DNA from: Streptomyces muensis | GTDB taxonomy: Bacteria > Actinomycetota > Actinomycetes > Streptomycetales > Streptomycetaceae | Assembly (NCBI RefSeq): GCF_021474425.1 | Contig: NZ_JAKEIP010000049.1 | Span: 1 to 44,225, forward strand | Length of the DNA: 44,225 nucleotides | Direction of reading: 5' to 3' | Part shown: positions 23,324 to 30,820 of the stretch, piece after piece | Layout: every line of letters begins with the position of its first letter | How positions within the stretch are numbered: the stretch's first letter is position 1 | Notes under the pieces: model-generated | What the model saw: the letters and a program-made list of their open reading frames with translations, nothing else | Databases searched by the model: none | Told to the model about the DNA's origin: nothing | Program-made: the position numbers and the translations under genes

Positions 23324-25708
23324 TCAGTCCTCGTGCCCGAGCTGAAGATCACGTTCCGTACGGCCTCCTCCGGCGACCTGGAGCACGGTGGCGACCGGTG
23401 GGTAACCCGTGGCGATGACCGTGTACTCGCCGGTGGACAGGTCGACGAACCGGAAGGTGCCGTCCGGTCCGGTGGTGAGGGTGTCCATGACGTTGCCGGC
23501 CGCGTCGAGCAGGGTCACGCGCGCGTCCTCGACGGGGCGCCCGCCGCCCGCCCGCACAGTGCCGCGCAGCAGGGCGCCGCCGGCGAGTTCGATGTCCTGG
23601 CGGGTCTCCCGTGCGGCCTTGACGGTGACGGGGACGGCGGCCGGGCGGAACGCGGCCGCGCTCGCGGCGAGGGTGTACTCGCCGGCGACGAGTTCGGTGA
23701 TGACATAGCCGCCCTCGCGTCCGCTGCGGGTGGTGGCGACGACCTCGCCGTGCACGTCGGTGAGCGTGACGGTGGCGTCCACGGCGGTGCCGTCCGGGGT
23801 GAGCACCCGGCCGGCGAGGCGTCCCGCGCCGCCGAGGACGATGTCCAGTTCGACGGGGCCGTCGCCGACGGTCACGGAGACGGCCTGCGGCTGGTGGCCG
23901 CCCGCCGCCGCGATCATGACGTACGACCCCGGGCCCGGCGTCACCAGCGCGTACCGCCCGTCCTCGCCGCTCGCGCCGCGCCCGACCTGCTGCCCGGTGA
24001 CGTCGATGAGGGTGAGCGCCGCGTGGCGTACGTACGTCCCGTCGGGATGCTGCACGGTTCCCTGGACGGGGACTTCGGCGGCGTACCGCGAACGGGCCTG
24101 CGGGATCGTGGGGTTCACCGGCGCCTGGTCCGTCTCCGGGGCCGGGGCGTTGTGGGACACCAGCGGTTTCTCCTTGAGGAAGAAGGCGATGAGCAGACCG
24201 AGGACGAGCACCGGCACGAGATAGAGGAAGATCCTCGGCATGGCGTCGGCGTAGGCCTGGATGTAGTCGTCGCGCAGCGCGGCGGGCAGGGTGTGGACGA
24301 GCTGCGGGGTGATCGACTCGGGGTCGGGCAGCTCGGCGCCCGCGCGCGTGGGCAGCCGTTCGGCCAGGGCGTCGGCGAGCCGGTCCGCGAAGAGGGTGCC
24401 GAAGATCGCGGCGCCGACGCTGCCGCCGATCTGCCGGAAGTAGTTGTTGGCGCTGGTGGCGGTGCCGAGGTCGGTGGGGCGCACGGAGTTCTGCACGGCG
24501 AGGATCAGGACCGGCATCACCATGCCGATGCCGGCGCCGAGTACGGCCATCCAGAGGCTGTAGTGCAGTCGGGGCGTGTCGGCTTCGAGGCGGGACAGCA
24601 GCCACATGCCGACGGCGGAGAGCGCGCTGCCGAGCACGGTGTAGATCTTGTAGCGGCCGGTGAGGCTGATGAGTTGGCCGCAGACGATGGAGGCGCCGAC
24701 GATGCCGCCCATCATCGGCAGCATCAGCAGGCCCGACTCGGTGGCCGTGGCGCCGTCGACCATCTGCAGGTAGGTCGGCAGATAGCTGGCGGCGCCGAAC
24801 AGGGCGACGCCGATCACCAGGCCGACGAGACCGGTGACGTTGAAGACGGAGTCCCTGAACAGCCTGAGCGGGATGAGGGGTTCGGCGGCGTGGTGCTCGA
24901 CGACGAGGAAGAGGACGGCGGCGAGGGCGGCTCCGGCGCCGAGGCCGAGGATGACACGGGAGTCCCAGGCGTACTCGGTGCCGCCCCAACTGGTCAGCAG
25001 GACCAGGCAGGTGGAGGCGGCGGCGAGCAGCAGGGCGCCGAGGACGTCGAGCCGGGCCTTGGCCTTCGGCTTGGGCAGCTTCAGTACGACGGCGACCACG
25101 GCCAGGGTGACGAGGCCGAAGGGGACGTTGATGTAGAAGCACCAGCGCCAGGAGAGATGGTCGGTGAAGTAGCCGCCCAACAGGGGGCCTGCGACCGAGG
25201 CGAGGCCGAAGGCGGCGCCGATCAGGCCCATGAAGCGGCCCCGTTCCCGGGCCGGCACGATGTCCGCGATGATCGCCTGGACGCCGATCATGAGCCCGCC
25301 GGCGCCGACGCCCTGGACGGCGCGGTAGGCGATCAGCTGGTCCATGGTCTCGGCACGGCCGGCGAGCGCGGAGCCGACGACGAAGACGACGATCGCGAAC
25401 TGGAAGACGCCCTTGCGGCCGAGGAGATCGCCGAGCTTGCCGTAGACCGGCAGGCCGACGGTGGCGGTGAGCAGGTAGGCGGTGATCGCCCAGGACATCC
25501 TGTCCAGGCCGTGCAGCTCGCCGACGATCTTCGGCAGCGCGGTGGCGACGATCATCTGCTCCAGCGCGGCCAGCAGCAGCGCGAGCATCAGCGCGAAGAA
25601 GACCAGACGCACCCGGCGCGGGCCCAGTCGGGGCTCGGCGTCCTGGGGCGGGGCCGGTGGAGGAGGCGCGGTGACGGTTTCTTCCTGCACCAACGTCGTG
25701 CCGCCCAC
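23324..25708 (-). CDS. MFS (DHA2-type, 14-helix) transporter with three C-terminal carboxypeptidase-regulatory-like domains
   Basis: A 794-residue protein. Residues about 30-525 are a drug:H+ antiporter of the EmrB/QacA type: DHA motif A GKLGDLLGRKG, motif C region GLASVAGPLLGGYFTDHLSWRW, and 14 hydrophobic segments. After the last helix (FLYLVPVLVLGLLIAFFLKEK), about 240 extra residues form three beta-sandwich repeats of the carboxypeptidase-regulatory/SdrG-B type: G-x-V-x-P-D-G, then A-x-V-x-L-x-D, then G-x-Y-x-[FLV]. These start near residues 565, 640 and 715. An efflux pump with such an appended tail is unusual. Substrate unknown. The start is GTG at 25708 with GGGGAG upstream. Confidence 0.9.
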   Translation of the reverse strand: MGGTTLVQEETVTAPPPPAPPQDAEPRLGPRRVRLVFFALMLALLLAALEQMIVATALPKIVGELHGLDRMSWAITAYLLTATVGLPVYGKLGDLLGRKGVFQFAIVVFVVGSALAGRAETMDQLIAYRAVQGVGAGGLMIGVQAIIADIVPARERGRFMGLIGAAFGLASVAGPLLGGYFTDHLSWRWCFYINVPFGLVTLAVVAVVLKLPKPKAKARLDVLGALLLAAASTCLVLLTSWGGTEYAWDSRVILGLGAGAALAAVLFLVVEHHAAEPLIPLRLFRDSVFNVTGLVGLVIGVALFGAASYLPTYLQMVDGATATESGLLMLPMMGGIVGASIVCGQLISLTGRYKIYTVLGSALSAVGMWLLSRLEADTPRLHYSLWMAVLGAGIGMVMPVLILAVQNSVRPTDLGTATSANNYFRQIGGSVGAAIFGTLFADRLADALAERLPTRAGAELPDPESITPQLVHTLPAALRDDYIQAYADAMPRIFLYLVPVLVLGLLIAFFLKEKPLVSHNAPAPETDQAPVNPTIPQARSRYAAEVPVQGTVQHPDGTYVRHAALTLIDVTGQQVGRGASGEDGRYALVTPGPGSYVMIAAAGGHQPQAVSVTVGDGPVELDIVLGGAGRLAGRVLTPDGTAVDATVTLTDVHGEVVATTRSGREGGYVITELVAGEYTLAASAAAFRPAAVPVTVKAARETRQDIELAGGALLRGTVRAGGGRPVEDARVTLLDAAGNVMDTLTTGPDGTFRFVDLSTGEYTVIATGYPPVATVLQVAGGGRTERDLQLGHED

Positions 25709-25854
25709 GGACCGCTCCCCTCGCCGTACCTGCTCACATTTCCCGCATTAGGCGACAACTACGAGCAAGCACGGCGAGTTACGGTGCCGTCCCGGACACG
25801 GCCGAGATCCACCCGAACCGGTGAGGAGGCCAAGGGCCCCCGCACACCGGGGAC

Positions 25855-26298
25855 TTACTTCTCGACCTCGGTGGCGAGGTTGGCGAGCAGCGCGTCGTAG
25901 ATACGGCCGAGGCCCTTGGGGGCGAAGGTCTTCTCGAAGAAGCCACCGATGCCGCCGGCGCCCTGCCAGACGGTGGTGACGACGACCCTGGACCTACCCT
26001 CGCCGGCCGGGGTGACCCGCCAGGTGGTGACCATGGAGGAGTTGCGGTCCTTCTCGACGAGCTCGCCGTCGGTGGGCTCGCTGACCTCCAGGAGGCAGTC
26101 GCGCACACGCTTGCTGGTGGCCTGGAGCTTCCAGTGGACGAGCGTGCCCTCGCCGTCGCCGCCCTCGCGCACCTCGTACTCGCTGAAGTGCTCGGGCAGG
26201 ACCTTCTGCCGCGTGCCGCTGTAGTCGGCGAGGGCGTCGAACACCTTCTCCGCGTCCGCCGCGACGACCCGCTCCGTAGTGGCCTCGACCTGCGCCAT
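25855..26298 (-). CDS. SRPBCC (START/Bet v 1-like) family protein
   Basis: A 147-residue soluble protein with the helix-grip fold pattern of SRPBCC/polyketide-cyclase-like proteins: VEATTERVVAADAEKVFDALADYSG at the start, a central SMVTTWRVTPAGEGRSRVVVTTVWQGAGG, and a long C-terminal helix GRIYDALLANLATEVEK. These bind hydrophobic ligands; no ligand can be named. GGAGGAA five bases before the ATG at 26298 sets the start. It is divergent from the radical-SAM gene, so the LexA-box region separates the two. Confidence 0.87.
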   Translation of the reverse strand: MAQVEATTERVVAADAEKVFDALADYSGTRQKVLPEHFSEYEVREGGDGEGTLVHWKLQATSKRVRDCLLEVSEPTDGELVEKDRNSSMVTTWRVTPAGEGRSRVVVTTVWQGAGGIGGFFEKTFAPKGLGRIYDALLANLATEVEK

Positions 26299-26446
26299 TG
26301 ACTTCCTCCAGGACCTGATTTCTCGGGGGTTGGAGCAAGCCAACCACCCCGCCGCCACCGCGCCCAAATCGGGGTCCCGATCCGCTCACGGAAGCGGTCG
26401 CACAGTGATCGAAAACGAAGCGGGGAGATAGGTCGCACGATCAAGG

Positions 26447-26458
26447 GAACATGTGTTC
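26447..26458. promoter_or_regulatory. LexA (SOS) box upstream of the radical-SAM gene
   Basis: GAACATGTGTTC is a perfect GAAC-N4-GTTC palindrome, the actinobacterial LexA operator core. It lies 32 bases before the ATG and is followed directly by TATTCT (26459-26464), a possible -10, so LexA would block the promoter. No second copy was noticed elsewhere in the window. Confidence 0.8.
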
Positions 26459-26490
26459 TATTCTGTGGTCAGTGCTACCGAGGAGGCACC

Positions 26491-27540
26491 ATGCGCTGGG
26501 AGAACCTCACCCTGGAGTCCGACCACAGCCGGGCCGACTCCGCGCTGTTCGGCGCGGACGCCGTGGTCACCCGCACCTTCGACACGCCCGAGTTCGCCGG
26601 GATCACGTTCCACGAGATCCGGGCCCGCTCGATCATCAACCGGGTGCCGGGCGCCTCGCGCATGCCCTTCGAGTGGACGGTCAACCCCTATCGGGGCTGC
26701 TCGCACGCGTGCGTGTACTGCTTCGCCCGCAAGACCCACAGCTATCTGGACCTGGACACGGGTCTCGGCTTCGACTCGCAGATCGTGGTCAAGGTGAACG
26801 CGCCGGAGCTGCTGCGCCACCAGCTCGCCTCGCGGCGCTGGCAGGGCGACCACATAGCGATGGGCACGAACGTCGACTGCTACCAGCGGGCCGAGGGCCG
26901 CTACCGGCTGATGCCGGGCATCCTCGCCGCCCTGCGCGACCACGCCAACCCGTACTCGATCCTCACCAAGGGCACGCTGATCCTGCGCGACCTGGAGCTG
27001 CTGAAGCAGTCCGCCGAGGTGACCGACGTCGGCATCTCCGTCTCGGTCGGCTTCGTCGACCCGGAGCTGTGGCGCACCGTGGAGCCGGGCACGCCCGCGC
27101 CCGAGCGGCGCCTGGACGTCGTACGGACCCTGGCCGAGCACGGGCTCGGGTGCGGGGTGCTGATGGCGCCGGTGATCCCGTTCCTGAGCGACCAGCCGGC
27201 CCAACTGCGGGCCACCGTGCGGGCGATAGCCGCCTCCGGGGCGACCTCCGTCACCCCGCTGGTGCTGCATCTGCGGCCCGGGGCGCGCGAGTGGTTCATG
27301 GCCTGGCTCGGCCGCGAGCACCCGCATCTGGTGCGCCGTTACGAGCGGCTGTACGCGGACGGCGCCTACGCGCCGAAGTGGTACCAGCGCCGGGTCACCC
27401 GTCAGGTCCACGACCTGGCGCGGGAGTACGGCATCGGCCCCACGCGCGCGGGGATGCCGCGCCGGATCCGCGAACCCGAACCGGCACCGCGGCCCGCCGG
27501 GCACACGCGGTCCGAACCGACCCAGCTCTCCCTGCTCTGA
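26491..27540 (+). CDS. Rv2578c-family radical SAM protein
   Basis: A 349-residue radical SAM protein. The cluster motif C-x3-C-x2-C (Cys70, Cys74, Cys77 in RGCSHACVYCFARKTH) would ligate a 4Fe-4S cluster and start SAM cleavage. Flanking segments (MPFEWTVNPYRGC, FDSQIVVKVNAPELL, TNVDCYQRAEGRYRLMPG, YSILTKGTLILRDLELL) place it in the SplB-related, Rv2578c-like group. Function is unknown; relatives of spore photoproduct lyase suggest a DNA-linked role, in agreement with the LexA box upstream. AGGAGG at 26481-26486 sets the start. No downstream partner gene. Confidence 0.9.
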   Translation: MRWENLTLESDHSRADSALFGADAVVTRTFDTPEFAGITFHEIRARSIINRVPGASRMPFEWTVNPYRGCSHACVYCFARKTHSYLDLDTGLGFDSQIVVKVNAPELLRHQLASRRWQGDHIAMGTNVDCYQRAEGRYRLMPGILAALRDHANPYSILTKGTLILRDLELLKQSAEVTDVGISVSVGFVDPELWRTVEPGTPAPERRLDVVRTLAEHGLGCGVLMAPVIPFLSDQPAQLRATVRAIAASGATSVTPLVLHLRPGAREWFMAWLGREHPHLVRRYERLYADGAYAPKWYQRRVTRQVHDLAREYGIGPTRAGMPRRIREPEPAPRPAGHTRSEPTQLSLL

Positions 27541-27712
27541 GGGCGTGGCGGGCCCGGGGCGCATCGGAGGTCCGAGGATGCATTTGAGGGCATCTGCGAT
27601 CCAATAGGGTCAAGTCTGAGCAGAAACAGTTCTTCCAGGCGCCCGTTCCGGGATGAATGCGGCCAGGACCGTGGCCTTCGCGGTCCGGAACGCTCCGTCC
27701 TGGGAGGACACC

Positions 27713-29290
27713 ATGGGAAAACGCGCAGCCCTGCTGTGCGGCGCGGCCGTCGTCCTGGCCGGAAGCGTGACGGCCGCCCCCGCGGCGGCGAGCGCCCCGC
27801 CTCCCACGGAGACCGCTCGGGCCGCACCCCTGGCCTGGAAGAAGTGCGGCACCACCAAGTACCCGACGCTGCAGTGCGCGTCCCTCGACGTGCCGCTCGA
27901 CCACGCCGCCCCGCACGGCCGGCGCATCACCCTCGCGCTGTCCCGTGTCCCGCACACCGCGAAGAAGTACCAGGGCCCGCTGCTGGTCAACCCGGGCGGC
28001 CCCGGCGGCAGCGGTCTCACGCTCGCCGGGTTCGTCGCCGCCGCACTGCCGAAGGAGGTGGCGGCGCAGTACGACATCATCGGCTTCGACCCGCGCGGAG
28101 TCGGCAGGAGCAAGCCCGCCCTCAACTGCGACCCCGGCCACTTCGCCCCCGTCCGCCCGGACTCCGTGCCCCGCACGCTTCGGATCGAGCGAGCCAACCT
28201 CCAGCGGGCCAAGGCCTTCGCGCGGGCCTGCGGTGAGAAGTACGCGGACGTGCTGTCGTACATCGACACGATCAGCGCGGTGCGGGACATGGACCGGATC
28301 CGCGCGGCACTCGGCGCACGGCGGATCAGCTACTTCGGCTACTCGTACGGCACCTACCTCGGCACCGTCTACGCCAAGCTCTTCCCGGAGCGGGTGCGGC
28401 GCGCGGCCCTGGACTCGGTCGTCGACCCCACCGGCGTCTGGTACGAGGCCAACCTCGCGCAGGACGTCGCCTTCGACGACCGGCACCGCGCGTTCCTGGC
28501 GTGGGTCGCCAAGCACGACAGGACGTACGGGCTCGGCACGGACCCCTCCAGGGTCGAGGCCAAGTGGTACGCGATGCGGACGGCCCTGGCCAATGCCCCG
28601 GCCGGCGGCAAGGTCGGCGCCTCCGAACTGGAGGACACCTACCTTCCCGGCGGCTACTTCAACGGCTACTGGCCCTATCTCGCCGAGGCGTTCGCGGCGT
28701 ACGCGAACCGCAAGGACGCCGACCCGTTGATCGAGGCGTACGAGAAGTTCGGCGCCTCGGACGCGTCCGACGAGAACGGCTACAGCGTCTACGCCGCCGT
28801 GCAGTGCCGGGACGCCGCCTGGTCGCGGGACTGGCACCGGTGGCGGGCGGACAACTGGGCCGTGTACGCGAAGGCACCGTTCATGACCTGGAACAACGCC
28901 TGGTACAACGCGCCGTGCGCGTTCTGGCCGAAGGCCTCGCTCTCGTCGGTGAGTATCGCGAACAGCAAGGTGGCGCCGGTGCTGCTGTTCCAGTCGACCG
29001 GCGACGCGGCCACCCCGTACCAGGGCGCCGTCACCGTCCACCGGCAGCTGGCCCGCTCCAGCCTGGTGGTCGAGCGGGGCGGCGGCAACCACGGCATCAC
29101 GCTGGGCGGGAACCCCTGCCTGGACAGGCACCTCGCGGCCTATCTGTCCGACGGCACGGTGCCGCGCGGCGCGGGCTCGGTCGACGCGGTGTGCGAAGCT
29201 CGGCCCGACCCGAAGCCGCTGACCTCCAAGGTGGCGGCGACCTCGGCCCGCGGCGCGGAACTGCACCAGCTGATCGGTTTCCGCCACTGA
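27713..29290 (+). CDS. Secreted tripeptidyl aminopeptidase-like alpha/beta hydrolase (S33 family)
   Basis: A 525-residue exported hydrolase of the Streptomyces tripeptidyl aminopeptidase (Tap/SlpD-like) group. The signal peptide (1-about 36) is followed by the oxyanion segment LLVNPGGPGGSG, the IIGFDPRGVGRS segment and the nucleophile elbow GYSYG (Ser211). A C-terminal cap region ends with QSTGDAATP (catalytic Asp) and GGGNHGI (catalytic His), so all triad residues are present. Such enzymes release tripeptides or degrade extracellular peptides. GGGAGGAC before ATG 27713 decides the start over an upstream in-frame ATG at 27653. Single-gene unit. Confidence 0.92.
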   Translation: MGKRAALLCGAAVVLAGSVTAAPAAASAPPPTETARAAPLAWKKCGTTKYPTLQCASLDVPLDHAAPHGRRITLALSRVPHTAKKYQGPLLVNPGGPGGSGLTLAGFVAAALPKEVAAQYDIIGFDPRGVGRSKPALNCDPGHFAPVRPDSVPRTLRIERANLQRAKAFARACGEKYADVLSYIDTISAVRDMDRIRAALGARRISYFGYSYGTYLGTVYAKLFPERVRRAALDSVVDPTGVWYEANLAQDVAFDDRHRAFLAWVAKHDRTYGLGTDPSRVEAKWYAMRTALANAPAGGKVGASELEDTYLPGGYFNGYWPYLAEAFAAYANRKDADPLIEAYEKFGASDASDENGYSVYAAVQCRDAAWSRDWHRWRADNWAVYAKAPFMTWNNAWYNAPCAFWPKASLSSVSIANSKVAPVLLFQSTGDAATPYQGAVTVHRQLARSSLVVERGGGNHGITLGGNPCLDRHLAAYLSDGTVPRGAGSVDAVCEARPDPKPLTSKVAATSARGAELHQLIGFRH

Positions 29291-29332
29291 GACCCGAACG
29301 ATAATTCGGAGGCTGTGCGGGCGTGCGGTGCC

Positions 29333-29338
29333 TAGGGT
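29333..29338 (+). promoter_or_regulatory. -10 element for a leaderless GNAT mRNA
   Basis: TAGGGT ends six bases before the ATG at 29345, placing transcription start at the start codon, and no ribosome site is present. A matching -35 is not clear, so this is a moderate call. Confidence 0.45.
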
Positions 29339-29344
29339 GCCGCC

Positions 29345-29878
29345 ATGGACGACGAACGCCTCCTCATCCGTCCCATGACCCTCGCCGACTGCGACCGCGT
29401 GGCCGAGATCCGCGTGCGCGGCTGGCAGAGCGCCTACCAGGGGCTGATTCCGCGGTCGTACCTCGACGCGATGAGCATCGAGCGGGACGCCGAGCGCCAC
29501 CGCGCCCGCTCGGCGCAAGGCGACGGCAGCGTCGTCGACCTGGTCGCGCAGAGGGACGGCGAGGTCGTGGGCTGGGCCTGTCACGGGCCGTACCGGGACG
29601 GTGAAGCCCGCACCGCCGACGCCGAGTTGTACGCCCTCTACGTGGACCCGCCGCGGTACGGCACCGGCATCGGTCACGCCCTGTTGCGGGAGGCCCTGTG
29701 GAACCGCACGGCCCTCGGCCACGAGCGCATGTACCTGTGGGTGCTCAAGGGCAACGGCCGTGCCCGCCGGCTCTACGAACGGGCGGGCTTCGAGGCCGAC
29801 GGCACCGAGGAACCGTTCGAGGCGGACGGGGTCCCGGTTCCCGAAGTGCGGTATGTGCGCACGCTCAACGAGGCCTAG
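29345..29878 (+). CDS. GNAT family N-acetyltransferase
   Basis: A 177-residue acetyltransferase. Acetyl-CoA motif A is ELYALYVDPPRYGTGIGHALLREAL (about residues 93-117) with the R-x-x-G-x-G-type loop RYGTGIG. Motif B LWVLKGNGRARRLYERAGFE is typical of RimI-like and small-molecule GNATs. The N-terminus RVRGWQSAYQGLIP is common in the phosphinothricin-acetyltransferase-like branch, but the substrate is not known. It overlaps the convergent HEAT-repeat gene by 14 bases at the stops. Confidence 0.92.
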   Translation: MDDERLLIRPMTLADCDRVAEIRVRGWQSAYQGLIPRSYLDAMSIERDAERHRARSAQGDGSVVDLVAQRDGEVVGWACHGPYRDGEARTADAELYALYVDPPRYGTGIGHALLREALWNRTALGHERMYLWVLKGNGRARRLYERAGFEADGTEEPFEADGVPVPEVRYVRTLNEA

Positions 29879-30440
29879 GGATCCGCGCCAGCGCCCGTAC
29901 CGCCGCCTCCGCCAGCGCCGGGTGGGCCAGGGCCTCGTTCAGGACGCGTGTGGCGCGGGTGTCACCGAGGGTGCCGAGGCCCTCCACACAGGCGAGGGCC
30001 ACGCGGCGGTAGGGGTCGTGGGGGCGCAGGCGGCGTTCCAGGGTGGTGATCAGGGCGGGGACGGCCTCGGGGGCGCGCAGTTGGACCAGGAGGCGGACCG
30101 GGAGCAGGGCGTAGGCGACGCGGAGTTCGTTGGTGGCAAGGGCGGCGGCGGCGCGGGCGGTGCGCGGGTCGCCGAGCCGGGCGAGGGCGTGGGCGGCGGA
30201 GACGCAGCGCTCGGGATCACGGTGGTTGAGCAGCAGGACGAGGGATTCGAAGGCCCGCCGGTCGCCCGCGAGGCCCAGCCGGAACGCGGCCAGCTCCCTG
30301 GCCCACAGCGGCTGTCCGGGCGCGGTGAGCACGCTCGCCAGTTCGTCGAGGTCCTCGGTCGCCACGAGATGCTCGTACGCGGCCGACGCCCCGGACTCCT
30401 GCCGTAAGCGCTCCGTGAGTGATCGCAACTCTTCGTCCAT
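29865..30440 (-). CDS. HEAT-repeat protein
   Basis: A 191-residue soluble alpha-helical repeat protein. Four or more HEAT/PBS-lyase-type repeats are visible, for example ELAAFRLGLAGDRRAFESLVLLL, VSAAHALARLGDPRTARAAAALA, ALLPVRLLVQLRAPEAVPALITTL and ALACVEGLGTLGDTRATRVLNEAL. Such repeats form a curved scaffold for protein binding. ATG at 30440 (MDEELRS) is preferred; an in-frame start at 30458 is possible. The partner is unknown. Confidence 0.85.
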   Translation of the reverse strand: MDEELRSLTERLRQESGASAAYEHLVATEDLDELASVLTAPGQPLWARELAAFRLGLAGDRRAFESLVLLLNHRDPERCVSAAHALARLGDPRTARAAAALATNELRVAYALLPVRLLVQLRAPEAVPALITTLERRLRPHDPYRRVALACVEGLGTLGDTRATRVLNEALAHPALAEAAVRALARIPRPR

Positions 30441-30820
30441 GAAGCCGAGCGTATGCAAGCGGCCCGCCTCACGGGACCTACATCACAAAGACGAGGTCTG
30501 GCGCGCTCGTTACCCACCGGTTAAGCTCATACGAGCGAGTCACCCACTCGCGGATCTACTTGCAGCGGCCTGGTGACGCAGTTGCTGCGAGTGCTGGTCG
30601 GTTCGGTACTTCTTGTACCTCAGTACGACTCGGCTCCGGGACAGGGCCGGTCGGATCCGCCGTTCCCCGGCGCGTGTGCACGCGTTCGGCGACGGCACCG
30701 GGCGTGTGCGCCAGTAGCCCGGCATCAACACCCGCACTCACTCCCTTGTCGCACCCGGTGCGCCTCCTCGGCGCACCCGGGCGCGATTCCAGTCGTCACC
30801 CTCATTCCTGGAGTCCCGCG
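30441..30820 (+). promoter_or_regulatory. Regulatory region and long leader of the 3-hydroxyacyl-CoA dehydrogenase gene
   Basis: No gene is supported here. Overlapping inverted repeats cluster at 30504-30551: CGCTCGT/ACGAGCG (30504-30510 and 30531-30537) enclose GTTACCCACCGGTTAA, and GCGAGT/ACTCGC (30535-30540 and 30546-30551) overlaps the right arm. TAAGCT near 30522 could be a -10. A perfect 8-bp hairpin GGTGCGCC-TCCTC-GGCGCACC lies at 30757-30777, about 45 bases before the start. This looks like an operator plus a structured leader. Confidence 0.45.

Noticed and set aside
23318..25900. An 860-codon open frame on the plus strand opposite the MFS gene
   Set aside because: Low-complexity Gly/Asp/Glu/Val/Arg protein; the minus strand encodes a recognisable 14-helix transporter.
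27584..27610. TTGAGG and TAGGGT as a promoter for the tripeptidyl-aminopeptidase-like gene
   Set aside because: Spacing is only 15 bases, too short for a convincing vegetative promoter.
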